Assembly (NCBI GenBank): GCA_002914845.1
Contig: JXTC01000044.1
Span: 1,252,342 to 1,316,341, forward strand
Origin: Trema orientale
Lineage: Eukaryota > Streptophyta > Magnoliopsida > Rosales > Cannabaceae
Direction: 5' to 3'
DNA: 64,000 nucleotides
This document shows positions 25,490-37,388 of the stretch, in pieces; the first letter of the stretch is position 1, and each line of letters begins with the position of its first letter. A program made the translations under genes and the position numbers. The notes below the pieces were generated by a model, which was not told the origin of the DNA, ran no database searches, and saw nothing but the letters and a program-made list of their open reading frames with translations.

Positions 25490-27370
25490 GAATAGACTGG
25501 GTAGATTTATTTTCCCTAGTCCTTTGTTTGGTGTCAGAGAAAGAGGAACAACTTTTTGAGAGGCTAAATAGGTATCCTAGAGCGGACTATTTTAACTCAG
25601 ACAGATAATGAGTCAAAATAATCTTATACTTCTTTACTTTTTCCCACTAAAAGTGCCAGGGGATTCTAGAATAGGGAAACAAAATTCTTCCCTAACCTTA
25701 GGGAAGATAATAAGTAGATGTAATTAGTCCACTTATTAATGGGACCACTTATATAAACCGTTTCTTTTTTTTTTTTTAGTGGATAAACTAATTTTTTTAA
25801 AACTTTGTATGTAACTTATGTTTTATGCTATTTATTTTTTTGTTTATTTTTTTTATTTTTAAGGAGAAATGTCGGGTAAGTTGATTTGTATGATATTTTT
25901 TTTAAAGATGATTTGAATAACATTTGAAAAATAAAAAAAAAATTTTGCCTGTAAGTTAATTTTCCCTAAAAATTAAAAAAAATAAAAAAACAAACAAATA
26001 AAAAATGCTTATGCGTCTAAGTTGAATTGGCCCACTTAAAATAAATAAAAAAAATTTAAAATGAAGAACAAATTCAATGGAGAAGAATAAGAAGCGAAAC
26101 TGATGAAGAAAAAAAAATCTCAAAGTTATCCGTTGAATATTGAAATCCACAAAATAATGAAGAAAATGCTACAGAACAAACAAAAATATAAGTTTTCACT
26201 TAGGATTTCATTGAAGAAGAAAACTGAATAAATGGAATAATGAGTGTAGAGGTCAAAAAATGGTTAGATAATTATAAGTCCAAATGAAATGGATCTTTAC
26301 GTTTAAAAAGCTCGTCGACACTATAATCAAGCCAAATAAAGTATTGGGCTCATAAGGCCCAACCCATGAAATTATCTCTAATGACCAAAGTCTAATTAAC
26401 CAACTAGCTAAGGACTCTGCATAAGACCTGATCTGACCACAACCAGAATGAGGAGCCCAGCAAATCATAGAGATATCCTCAATCAAAAATTACTGACTTA
26501 GTCCGCGAGACTAATTCAAAATAAGGGACCACGCACTAATAATTACAGAGTAGGACAAATTGTCTCCAACTGCCACTAATTCACCAATTTTGGAGCATGA
26601 CAACTACCTCCAATTATTACTAAATTCAAAATAAGATAGCTGTCTTTAACGGGTCTGAGAAAGCTGCTATAAGTAGGAATCAAAACGACACCTAAAGGCA
26701 GATCAACTCGGAATAACTTACTCTTGTATTCTCTCTCTTTCTTTCTCTCTAATTCACATTAGTATTCACCCCTCAAATACAAAGATCTTAAAATTTATAT
26801 TGGAGCCATCTAAGATGTCTACATTCATCCATAGTCTACCAATAAGGCTCTGCATCTAGACTTGTTACTCGCGGCCCAATTCCGTAATTGTAGAAACGAG
26901 CCTCTAGAATGAGAAAGATAGGAGAATAACTAAATGAAGTTTTTTTTTTCCTTTAATCATCGGCCAAATCAACTTATGCACGTTAAGATTTATTTTTCTT
27001 TGTTTAAATCTGACCCATTCAATTATTATGCAAAACTTAACAACTAAACGGTGTTAAAAGGTTAAAAAAAAAATACAAACCGTAAAAAATGTTAGTTTTT
27101 GTAAGTGATTATTTTAACAAGTGACCATATTTCATCCACTTATTATATTTCCTAATATTGGGGAAGATTTTAGTTTCCCTATTATAGAATCTCCCAAAAG
27201 TGTCTTTCTATTTACTTTCATTTTCCTAATAATGTGGATCCTATATATCTTTTAGTATAGCATATTACTACACGTTTTCCTAATAATGTGGGTCCATGCA
27301 TTTTATTTTTCCTTTCTACTTAGTTCAATCCACACTCTACAAAAAAAAGTAGTAATACTAATGTAATCCA
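25490..27370. mobile_element. Large imperfect fold-back (long inverted repeat) element
   Basis: Several blocks on the left are repeated in reverse complement on the right. The clearest pair is 25650-25725 (contains TCTAGAATAGGGAAACAAAA) with 27130-27205 (contains TTTCCCTATTATAGAATCTC). An inner pair joins 26003-26036 (CTTATGCG...AAGTTGAATTGGCC) with 26960-26990 (GGCCAAATCAACTTATGCACG). The arms are interrupted in the middle by a solo LTR at 26245-26908. No coding capacity. The outer limits are approximate and I found no sure target duplication. Confidence 0.6.
26245..26908 (+). mobile_element. Solo LTR with target duplication ATGAG
   Basis: 664 bp, opening TGTAGAGG and closing CCTCTAGA, the mirror of the start with the final CA changed to GA. 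A perfect 5-bp duplication ATGAG flanks it (26240-26244 and 26909-26913). Inside, TATAAGTAGG near 26667 followed by a CT-rich stretch looks like an LTR promoter and transcript start. No internal coding domain remains, so it is a product of LTR-LTR recombination. Superfamily unassigned. Confidence 0.8.
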
Positions 27371-27417
27371 ATCCCACACTCTAATAGATATGCAGATTCT
27401 ATTTTGTATATTATAAA

Positions 27418-27776
27418 GGGACAGTATCACTTTTATATTTTGTATTTTGATGCTTTGTTCGGTTTATACCTTCTGTTTTGGTTATTATCAACATTGACTC
27501 TTAGATTTAAAATATATTTTAAATTTATATCCTTACACTAATTTAGAGCAGTTAATTTACTAAGATGATTTAATAAACTTATCCTCGGATCAGTTTTTAT
27601 ATGTTTATTTTCAATTTTTTAAACGGCAACTTGGCAATTAACTGCTCTAAATTAGTGTCAGAATATAAATTTGAAACATATTTTAAATCTAAAGGTCAAT
27701 GTTGATAATAACCAAAACACAACGTATAATTTGAACAAAATGTCAAAATACAGTATATAAAAATAATAATATCCTA
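27418..27776. mobile_element. Hairpin-forming MITE
   Basis: 359 bp made of two arms of about 130 bp in inverted orientation (27427-27556 and 27636-27768) around a loop of about 80 bases. For example TTGGTTATTATCAACATTGA on the left mirrors TCAATGTTGATAATAACCAA on the right. An 8-bp duplication ATTATAAA flanks it (27410-27417, 27777-27784), which would fit hAT-like insertion, although the extreme ends match poorly. Confidence 0.8.
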
Positions 27777-28677
27777 ATTATAAATCTCTATATGCATAGT
27801 GTATTCCTTTTATATTTGTGGATATTTTTATTATTGTTCTTAATGTGCACTTCCGCTAATAATTGTTCTTATAAATGGATGAATTCTGATTTTTCCGAAC
27901 AAAAATACCTTAATGAAATCACTTATATACATAAACACATATATTGCCTTCATTAGTTTGTCATTATATTGACTTGATTGGTCACAAAATTAGTATACTA
28001 TTAAATAATAAATTATTCAATATAAAAATAAAAGTTTAGGATGAAGAGAAAATTGAATTTTAAAGTAAAATAGGAACTTAGACTGAAGAAAATAGAATTG
28101 GAGAAAAAAAAATACATCTCTTAGTTTTAGTTATATTCTAACAAAAATAACAAATTTAATTATATAATTAAAACATACTTTATATCTGTGTATAATAATA
28201 CAACACTATCTATACATAAAATTACTGACGAGACAAATGCTAAATTTATTTAACAAAGCCATATGCTATAAAATGCATGGGATTTTTAGAAGTGTGTGAG
28301 TGTATCAGTATATGGCACAATATGAGTTCGAATCCTAATTAAGTCAATATATAATTTAAATTACCACCGTATGGGAAAAAAAGAAAAACGGCATATACTA
28401 TTAAATATGTTATATCAAAGGTTTATATAAATGTGATAGATCAAACTTATGACATGAAGGGAACATGAGATTCTCTCCAGTAAGATTTGTCTTCTTTCAT
28501 TCTTTTTTTTTCAGTTTTATTTAGCTGACTATGCATCGATTCATCAAACAATAGTTTACTAACTCCAAGTAATAAAGTGATTCATTATACAGAGATAATA
28601 CCACCATCAATGTATTCGATTATAAAAATCAGAGATTTAGGCCAAATATGTGGCTCGTAGGAGATATACCCCTATAC
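27777..28677. other. AT-rich intergenic DNA
   Basis: No gene seen. 28285-28335 contains a B-box-like GAGTTCGAATCC, which might be a worn SINE head, but no A-box or tail can be shown. Confidence 0.35.
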
Positions 28678-30050
28678 TAGGAGTGATAATTCGAGTTACG
28701 ATACAACGACACGACACGAGATTTGGCGGGATAGGGTCGAAGAAAAAATATGCAGGTCGAAATCGGGTCTACCCGCTTGACACGAATAAAAAAAACAGAT
28801 CGGGTTCGGGTCAACTCTCTTGACCCGAACTTGACCCGTTTGACCCGCCAACAAATATATACATAATTAAATTATAAAAATATTTTTTATTTAATTTATT
28901 TATGAGTATTATTATATATATTTAATTTGTACAATATAAGTATTTAGGATTATAAATTATTAGTTATATTTATAAATTGCTCCTAATTTATTTATTTTAA
29001 AATGAGACAATAATAGATTTAGAAAAATATATATATATATATATATAAGTAGAAAAATACGAGTTATAGCGGGTTGGCGGGTCAAAAACGGGTTGACGGG
29101 TCAAAATCAGGTTGTGGGCTGGGTGTTATTCACTAAAGCGGGTTGTGCGGGTCAGATTCGGGTCAACCCGTTTTAAGTAGGGGTGGCAATTCGTGTTGTC
29201 GTGTCATATTCGTGTCGTGTCGAGGCATATATATAACGAGCAATTACCAAACCCAAACCCGACACGTTTATTATTCGTGTCATGATTTGTAAACCCACAC
29301 CCGACACGCTAAATAAACAGGTTAACCTGTGAACGACACATTTAACACGTTATTTAAATAGGTCGTATTCAGATCGTGTCCAACGTAACACGATCTGTTA
29401 ACCTGTATACTGTTAACCCGTTAATTGAACTCAATTTAACATGTTAATGTTAAATATGTTGTATTTAGTTCAACTTGACATAACGTATTAACCTATTAAT
29501 TTTAACATGTTAACCTATTTCACATTTTCAATATAACTTGATATAATCTATTAACTTATTTTATATTTCCAATATAACCAAGCAACCATAATCAAATAAA
29601 TATAACACACAATCCAAAGTTTAAAACCAAAATAAAACTTTCAAGTTTTTGTACATAAAACATAAAAGGGAAGTTTTAAGTCTTGGTACACACAAGATAA
29701 TAAAATGTCTCAAAAAATTTAATCGTGTTAAACGGGTCAATTTCGGGTTTAACAGGTTAACCTGCTAATGACCTATTATTTAATCGTGTTTAATCGGGTT
29801 TAACCTGTTTTGACCTGTACCTGTTTAAGACAAACACAAACCCGCTAACTTCGTGTCGTTTTCGAGTCGTGTTATCGTGTCGTGACCTAAATTGCCACCC
29901 TTAGTTTTAAGTGCGGATCGGATTAGTGTTGATGTTTTTCTGTCACGACGAATCACGGGTCAGGGTTGGGTTCGGGTTGACATAATTTGTGTATATATTA
30001 GACTTCAACCCGACACAAATCCAACCCGCCGACACGAATTGCCACCTCTA
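28678..30050. mobile_element. hAT-like non-autonomous element (outer host)
   Basis: The left end TAGGAGTGATAATTCG and the reverse complement of the right end, TAGAGGTGGCAATTCGTG, form imperfect terminal inverted repeats. They are flanked by an 8-bp duplication CCCTATAC / TCCTATAC (28670-28677, 30051-30058) with one mismatch. Subterminal regions are rich in CGGGTTGACCCG-type words, common in plant hAT-related repeats. The element is split by a second insertion at 29178-29903; without it the length is about 640 bp. No transposase. Confidence 0.75.
29178..29903. mobile_element. hAT-like element nested in 28678-30050
   Basis: 726 bp with terminal inverted repeats TAGGGGTGGCAATT and TAAGGGTGGCAATT (reverse complement of the right end), and a perfect 8-bp duplication GTTTTAAG (29170-29177, 29904-29911). 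TIR type and 8-bp duplication fit hAT. The interior has repeated CGTGTCGTG and AACCTGTTAAC words and no coding frame. Confidence 0.85.
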
Positions 30051-30578
30051 TCCTATACCCTTTTTGTTCTTGACGAGTCTCAATAAGATTCCATCGTTAG
30101 CATTAGCATTAGCATTACCGTTGATGGCGACAATGCCCAATAAACATGTCTATGTACTGATACGAAGAGTCTCTTACTTTTTTTCTTCTTTCTCATTCGG
30201 ATGAGAAGATTTTCATGAAAAAATTAGTTAATCATACTTTATTAAAATTATCTTCTAATTTTTAAAAACCAGGTTAAACAGATCCTTAATAATTTTATAA
30301 AGCACAATAAAATTCATATATCAGATAAATCTCAATATAATAAATGAATCACAGAGAATTCCGAGAATCTCCCGCATTAAAAGCCGTGATAGTGATCATA
30401 ATTTTAGGACGGATAATTTTCCAAGTATTATTCGAAGAAGTAGGACTCCCAACCGCATAAAACAGACAAGAAAAAAACAAAAAAACAAAAATTACTCTCG
30501 CATAGAAAGACACTAGCAGTATGAGTACATTGAGTAGTCTTTACATTCTAAAAATACTGTCAAAAATTTAGGTAGTAA

Positions 30579-31494
30579 GGCCATCTCCAACCGGTACTGC
30601 AAAATGGAGATATTGTCAAATATGGAGTAAATGACCCCTCCAACCGAACGCCAAATTCAGCGGCAATTTGCCGTGCGGCTACAGTGCCGCGCTAAATATA
30701 GCGTGGCACTGTGCAAATGGCGTTCAGATCCCTTTTTTTTTTTTTTTTTTTTCTTTTTGCCCTTTTTGTCAAACTTCCAAAAATGCCCCTCATAAAATGT
30801 GTAATTCCCACAATATTTTTGGAACTATTTTACATTTAAATGTGTTAATTATTGTAATTGAGTTTATATTAATTGTTTAAGTTAATTTAAATAAAAATTA
30901 ATTAATTTAGTAGTTTCAATTTGATAAAAAAAATGTTACATAATTATAAACAATTAAAATTGTATATATAATGCATAAAAGTTTCTTATGTACATGATTT
31001 TTTATATGATTTTTGTATTTTCTTATGTGGTTGATCAATATGTTATATGATTTTTTATTATAGTTTTTACATTTTATGTAATTTTTAGAAGTTTCTTATG
31101 TACAATGTGTTCATGTATAATGAATAAAATATCTATTCATAATTAAATGTAATTTATAATTTCGTAATTTATGTTATATTATTATTTATATAATTTTGTA
31201 ATTAATATAATTTATTAATGTATCGTTAAATTAATATGATTTATATAAGTATATTAGTCAAGTAATTGATTAAATAAAATATCCATAAAAAGTTAAGGGT
31301 TAAAAAGGAGATTTGAGTAAAAGTTAGAGAGAATTCTTTTTTGTTGTAGAGAATATTTTTTTTGAGATAAAGAATATTCTTTTTGGTGTAGAATTTGGAG
31401 TAATGAGTTGGAGATGAAAAAAAAATATAAAATAAAATTGCTGTATTTTAGAGTTTTGGTTACCGCAAAATAGAGTTGCTGGTTGGAGATGGCC
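30579..31494. mobile_element. PIF/Harbinger-like element
   Basis: 916 bp with terminal inverted repeats GGCCATCTCCAACC and GGTTGGAGATGGCC (perfect mirror) and a TAA target duplication (30576-30578, 31495-31497). No transposase frame; the interior is AT-rich with a T run near 30733. It lies about 250 bp upstream of the Z-ISO start and so could carry promoter sequence for that gene. Confidence 0.85.
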
Positions 31495-31742
31495 TAACAG
31501 TTAACAAAACCCAGATGCCTAGAAGCCGCCACGTAACTCCAACATCCACTTCTCCTAAAATTTTAAAATCACAAATAGATTTTGGATAACACTATATACA
31601 CTAGAAGGAATGAGGCCACCTCCCCACCTTCCACTAATAACTGTCCAAAACTTCCACTCAGCAGCATACTTCCCTCCAGATTCCTTTCGTAAAAGTTTTA
31701 ACACCCCCAAATTTTTCACCAAATGAGAAGCCGCCATTGACG

Positions 31743-34475
31743 ATGGCTTCCACCTCTCCCTCCACTCTCCTCCTCTCAATCCCATCCTCCTCTTCCCTCC
31801 CCCCCCCCCCCCGCCATGGCCTTACTCTTCCCGCGATTCGAACCCCCGCCACCGCCTTCGCCTTCGCCTTCCTCGGAGTTACCAAATTCCCCAATTCAGT
31901 CTTCGTCCGAGGTGAACCTAAACCCCCACGTACTCACCGTCGATTCCCTCTTCATCCCCTCCTCAATTCTCTCCCCGGCGGAGGAGGACTCCCCCGCGCC
32001 GGCAGCAGCTCCCTCGGAGACGCCGACGGCGAAGATCCGCCGCTCGTCGGGGAGGACTCCGCCGCCTTCGACTTGGCGAAGCAGAAGATATCGTCGTGGG
32101 TTTACTTCGCTGGGATTCTGGGGACCGTTCTCTTTGTGCTGGACGTGGCTTGGCTTGATAACTCCACCGGTTATGGAAAACCCTTCATCGACGCCGTATC
32201 GGGACTCTCCGATAGCCCTGAGGTTAGCAAAATTCGACTGTCTTCGAGTACTATTTCGAGTCAGAATTATTCTGAATTGTGTCTTATTATTAAAAAGCTC
32301 GACCAGTTGAGTTCTGAATTGCCCTGAGGTTACCATTGCATCGACTGCTCTGATTATAGGAGTTGCAGCAATCTGTAATTTATGATTGTTGGAGCCTGTA
32401 GGCAGTGATCGGATGTTTCCTTTCAAGGTTGCTTAAATAATGGTGATGATGTGAAGTTGTTGTGCACTTTGTTGAATTTGGTGTAAAGGCGTGATCGATT
32501 GATATAGTATACTATACTATACTGCTCTTTCTCTTCGATCAAGTGAACAAGGTTCTTGGGGTTTGGATTAAAACCGGCCATGCCCTTTTGTAGTGACCCT
32601 CTGAAGACTTTAGCTTGTTGTGTTCATGTGACAAATATCCCACTTTATCTAATTTATAGTTCATCTTGGGTTTAAGTTGTTTCATAGGAGGATGAATATG
32701 AGGCAGCCGAATTTGGAAACATTGCATTCTTTTAGATAGGAGCGTTTGGGTTTTTCCTTACACCGGACTGTTTATTCGCTTTCATTGGCTTCTGGCTTCT
32801 TGCACATTAGAGGGAACGAGAGACTCAGCAAGTGCCAAGTACACTCTTTTTTCCTTTTATAGTTGGCTCTGAGTTCTCAAAAATGCTCATGGACACAATT
32901 CTAGGTGCAATGCTTTTCAAACAAATGATGGAGCTGACCTGATACTATGCATATGTTTCTCATCTCTTTTTCTTTTCATCTTTTTGTAATTTTTATTTTC
33001 TTTCTGCCGGGTGGAAGCCAGGATCACATGTATAAGAAATCTGATATGAAACAATAAATCTGCAGGTTGTAATGTTGATCCTCATTGTAATTTTTGCCAC
33101 TGTGCACAGTGGCCTGGCCAGTTTAAGAGACACGGGTGAGAAACTCATTGGAGAACGAGCTTACCGTGTTTTGTTTGCTGGGATATCTTTACCATTGGCT
33201 GTCAGTACTGTTGTGAGTACCCGCCACTCTCTAATGAAAACAGGCTTTTTTTTTTTTTTTAAGATGCTCTTGACTCGAGCTAACTTACTGTCTTTTTATC
33301 TTGTTAAGAATAATTGTTCAGTGTAGGGCGCAAACAAAGTTTATCTAAACTGACTAACAAAGTTTATCTAAACTGACTAACAAAGTTTATCTAAACTGAC
33401 TTTTTGACTCTCAAGTGTTTGTGATTCAGGTATATTTTATTAACCACAGATACGACGGGCAACAATTATGGCAGCTCCAGAATATTCCCGGACTCCATCA
33501 GTTTCTATGGCTTTCTTCTTTTATCTCCTTCTTCTTCCTCTACCCTTCCACATTTAATCTATTAGAGGTAGCGGCAGTTGACAAGCCCAAAATGCATCTT
33601 TGGGAAACCGGGATCATGAGAATCACGAGGCATCCTCAGGTAGAGAATTGATTTTCTAGTCGATTTCTGTTTAGTGTTAACACACGTTTGAATTGATTCA
33701 CTGGGCGCTAGGATTTCTGGACATTGAAATGAATGCTTTTGCTGGTTTTGGTGGCCTTGCTATCATATACCTACATTTAACTATAAGTCCATATCCACTG
33801 AATCCGTTCCATCAATTCCCGCAATTTGTTTTGAGAACCCTTGATCTCAAGGTGTAAATTACATGGTGTTTAGGGTGATTGTGATCTTGTGAGAAACAGG
33901 GGATTGTGTCGGTTTTTGGAGAAAATGGTATGGACATTGATTAACCGAAGGAAGTCAAAAGTTACTCACATTGTATCCATTCTTAAAAAGACATGTCCTG
34001 AAATTCTTTCTTTACTTTACTTTCAAATGCAATGCTGTTGACCCAAATTTACTGTTCCTGTAAATCATCTCTCCCTCCCTCCCTCCCTACCTGTCCTCTA
34101 TTTCCATTTAGCTAATCTGGGTTTTGTATTTCTTGCTAGATGGTTGGACAGGTTATTTGGTGTATCGCTCATACAATCTGGATAGGGAACTCTGTTGCAG
34201 TGGCAGCCTCACTCGGATTAATTGGACATCATTTGTTTGGTGTTTGGAATGGTGACAGAAGATTGGCCATAAGATATGGGGAGAATTTTGAGGCTGTAAA
34301 GCGGCGAACGAGTGTCGTGCCATTCGCAGCCATTCTTGACGGGCGGCAAAAGCTGCCCAAAGATTACTACAAGGAATTTATTAGGTTGCCATATTTAGCC
34401 ATCACCGCAATGACTTTAGGTGCATATCTTGCACACCCTTTAATGCAGGCAGGCAGTTACGGACTTCATTGGTAG
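31743..34475 (+). CDS. Z-ISO: 15-cis-zeta-carotene isomerase, chloroplastic
   Basis: Plastid membrane enzyme that converts 9,15,9'-tri-cis- to 9,9'-di-cis-zeta-carotene, between phytoene desaturase and zeta-carotene desaturase in carotenoid synthesis. Four coding exons: 31743-32222, 33066-33212, 33430-33639, 34140-34475. They total 1173 nt and give 390 residues. Residues 1 to about 90 are a Ser/Pro-rich transit peptide. The mature part starts near [19 protein letters not shown] and carries several membrane segments of the NnrU-related family. Conserved His lie in [10 protein letters not shown] (His174) and [13 protein letters not shown] (309-310). Z-ISO is known to need a heme bound by histidine; which of these serve is inference. 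Diagnostic blocks [28 protein letters not shown] and RITRHPQMVGQ are intact. The C-terminus ends LHW, as in the family. A run of 12-14 C lies inside exon 1. Confidence 0.96.
31798..31812 (+). repeat. Poly-C tract in Z-ISO exon 1
   Basis: An unusually long homopolymer of C just after TTCCCT, coding Pro residues at about positions 20-23 of the transit peptide. The frame downstream is correct with the length given here. The +1 frame is also open from an ATG at 31816 to 32310. Confidence 0.9.
33334..33401. repeat. 23-bp tandem repeat, three copies, in Z-ISO intron 2
   Basis: The unit ACAAAGTTTATCTAAACTG (plus ACTA) starts at 33334, 33357 and 33380, with identical copies. It lies 30-95 bases before the exon 3 acceptor, so its copy number sets the local intron length. 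Confidence 0.9.
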
Positions 34476-34654
34476 GGCATAGATTTTTATTTTGGTTGTA
34501 ACAGAAATACGAATAATATATGGTTGGAATTTAAATAAGCATAAAAGAAATTTGGATAAGTTATAATTAGTCCCATACTATATCGTCTTTGTTAGTTGTA
34601 CAGTCTTACTCACAATTTAAAAGCTCGAAGGTCAAGAGAATGTGGAGAAATTTA

Positions 34655-35412
34655 CTTTTAAAGCGTTTTTGGCATGATTAGTCTCTCAATTTTTCGTTGA
34701 TTTGTAATGTGTTTCTTGGACTATTTTTTTTGGCAATTAGGATCCTGAATTTATAAAACTGTTGTAATTTACTCATTTCCGTTAATGACTGTCAAATTTT
34801 GGATGGATCTCGTTTGGTTTGGAGGCAAAAATAACAAATGAGAGTTCGGAGAAGAAAAAATGGTTCTGAAATTCAAATTTTTATACAATTTAAGAATAAA
34901 CAAAATTTGATTCACTTAAATGTTGAGTTATCTTTAAGAGTAGTATAAGTATTTTAGTAATTTTTTGAGTTATTTATAAAGGCTATAATATTTATATTAT
35001 TAATTTAACATTTTTATTTTTTATTAAATGCTTTCATATTAAAATTCAAGCATTGTTTTATTTTTTTCAAAAAAATCAGTAGATTTATTTTAGAAGTTTA
35101 GCATTGTTAAATTGAGTATTTCATTATAATTTAGAGTTATTTTGTTTATTCTTTAGTTGTTTAGAAATTTGAATTTCAAAACCATTTTTTCACCTCTAAA
35201 CTTTCATTTGTTGTTTTTGTCTCCAAACCAAGTGAGATACCCATTATGCTTGAAAAACCTTACACATGACTAGCACATATTTAAATCTATCCAAATTTTG
35301 GCAATTATTAACAGAAATAGATAGATTGCAACGATTTTATAAATTTAAGATCCTAATTACAAATCAACGAAAAATTCAGGAGCTAGTCATACCAAAAACC
35401 CACTTTTAAAAC
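34655..35412. mobile_element. Fold-back element with two-part arms
   Basis: Left arm 34655-34895 and right arm 35160-35412 are inverted copies. Outer blocks: CAATTTTTCGTTGATTTGTAA (34688-34708) mirrors TTACAAATCAACGAAAAATT (35357-35376). Inner blocks: GTTTGGTTTGGAGGCAAAAA mirrors the region around TTTTTGTCTCCAAACCAAG. The total is about 760 bp with a loop of about 265 bp. It lies downstream of Z-ISO, and transcripts through it could fold into a long hairpin. No coding frame and no clear target duplication. Confidence 0.7.
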
Positions 35413-36258
35413 CCAAGTATAAACCTGTTAAATTTTGGAACTAGTAGCTTAATTTAACCAAGAAAGCTTTATAGTGCCTGTGTACATTGACATAATTTCA
35501 CCTTAAGCTAGACGGCTAGCCATTGTTTATGCAACCTTTATGCTTAGCAGAGGCCAGGGTAGTTGATGTCTTAAACCCAGGTGGGTATATAATATATGCT
35601 AATCATTCGACTCATTATAATTATAGCCATTATTTAATCTAATAAAGAATTAAAGGGAAACTAATAATAAATGGCAACAAAGAAAACTTCAAATGTAGAT
35701 GCTTTGGCTTTAGACCCTAAAGCTATAAAATTACAGAATCCTCGATTAGGGGTCGTTAATACCGCGTGGGGAAGCAATTACATGGAGAAAGCATAAAGGA
35801 GATAATGAACAAATTTAAGGCACTCGTTTATACAAATGGGTGTCAAGCAATCAACCACATACTACCCAAGGAAATCATATCTATGTGAAACAGATAAACA
35901 TTTAACACAACGCCCAAAATTTATTGTCACACAGAAATCAATTGTTGCAAGACATTGAGTGGTATCCTTCATTGCATGTAGCAAAAAAATAAAAATAAGA
36001 AATAATTAAAAAAAAAAAATTCATACATTATGCTAAAGTATCTTTTGCCATGTTATCTGTATCAGAATCCTTAGATGATAGATCAGATATCACGTTCTGA
36101 GGACCAAAGCCAGAACACAGTTACTCTAACGACCAACATTAGGAAAGGTATCGATTGATGAAGCCTTTCAAAGAAGACAGGAATACGTCTCATTAGCTTT
36201 TCGAGATTACTATTCCTAGCTAGGATGCAAAGATACCTATTGTAGCTACAAAACCCTT
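35413..36258. other. Intergenic between Z-ISO and PSF2
   Basis: No gene seen. The part next to 36258 should hold the 3' UTR of the minus-strand PSF2 gene, but its end is not placed. Confidence 0.4.
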
Positions 36259-37355
36259 TTACCTTTTCCGGAGAGGACGCTGCAAAAAAAAAAAAAAAAA
36301 AATAGTTAATTACAAAATAGATTAGCAAACCATCTTTTCCAACAACAATGTATGAGTTTATAACATACTCTTTGTCCCGGATCAGCTGGTTGTTGCCATC
36401 TGTTAGAGTTGGACATTCTCTCTGGATTTGGAATCAGATCTGGACTACCATGCTTATAGAATGCCTGTAGGGCTCGACCGACAAATGGGCGAACTATATT
36501 CACTTCCATAGCAGATAAATTCTTAATCTGCAATAACATGACCATGAGCTTTGGGATAGTTGGATGAGGTATCAAAACAGATAACACGGTGGTGGAAAAA
36601 ATAGGGGATGCGAGGAGCCAAGGAGTAAAGAATTGTATGACACTCACCCTCACAAACAACAAGAAACGTGCCAATGCACACGGACAAAAAACTATGAAAG
36701 CAATTTCAGTACTACTCAATATGTACTTCTATGTACTGGCAAGATGAAAAAGAAAATATTGATGCAGAGTGAAATATTGGTCACTAAAAGTCTGAGACTC
36801 TAATATTATTAACTATGTGGACATGCTGATTTGCATTACTTAATCAGTATCATCAGCTCACAAAATAATACCTGAACTATCATTAATATTTAACTGCATT
36901 ACCTTGATTGTTTTATATCACCATTTAATATATGTATGACATTCTGATGAGCGTGAGCTCGTATGCTATGACACACTACTTTCCCATTCATAAAAGAGGG
37001 AAAATTCACAAATGCTACATAATTGCCAGTATGCCTCATCACTTTGGGTTGTGAAATTAGAAAGTTGGGTTCTTATTGCAGAGGGAAAGGCAATACATTC
37101 AAAGATTTTCAGTTCAAGAATGTTCAATGTTCCTTTTCTTCATTTACAAAGGTCAAAGCCATACAAATTAAGTCAAGATGAAACAAACGGTAGTTTTACC
37201 GAATTCACAAATGGAGAAAAGTACATACCCTCACGGCAGAAGAACGAGCATCCTCAAATGATTCTAAGCTGGTCTCAACTTTATGAAATCTTACATCTCT
37301 GATGTCCTCAATAAGAGATCTCACCTACAGGAAATGTTTTTTATAAAAGTCAAAG

Positions 37356-37388
<33 letters not shown>

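Noticed and set aside
31896-32426. 176-codon minus-strand frame opposite Z-ISO exon 1
   Set aside because: It mirrors the GC-rich Z-ISO exon, crosses the exon/intron border and has no family resemblance.
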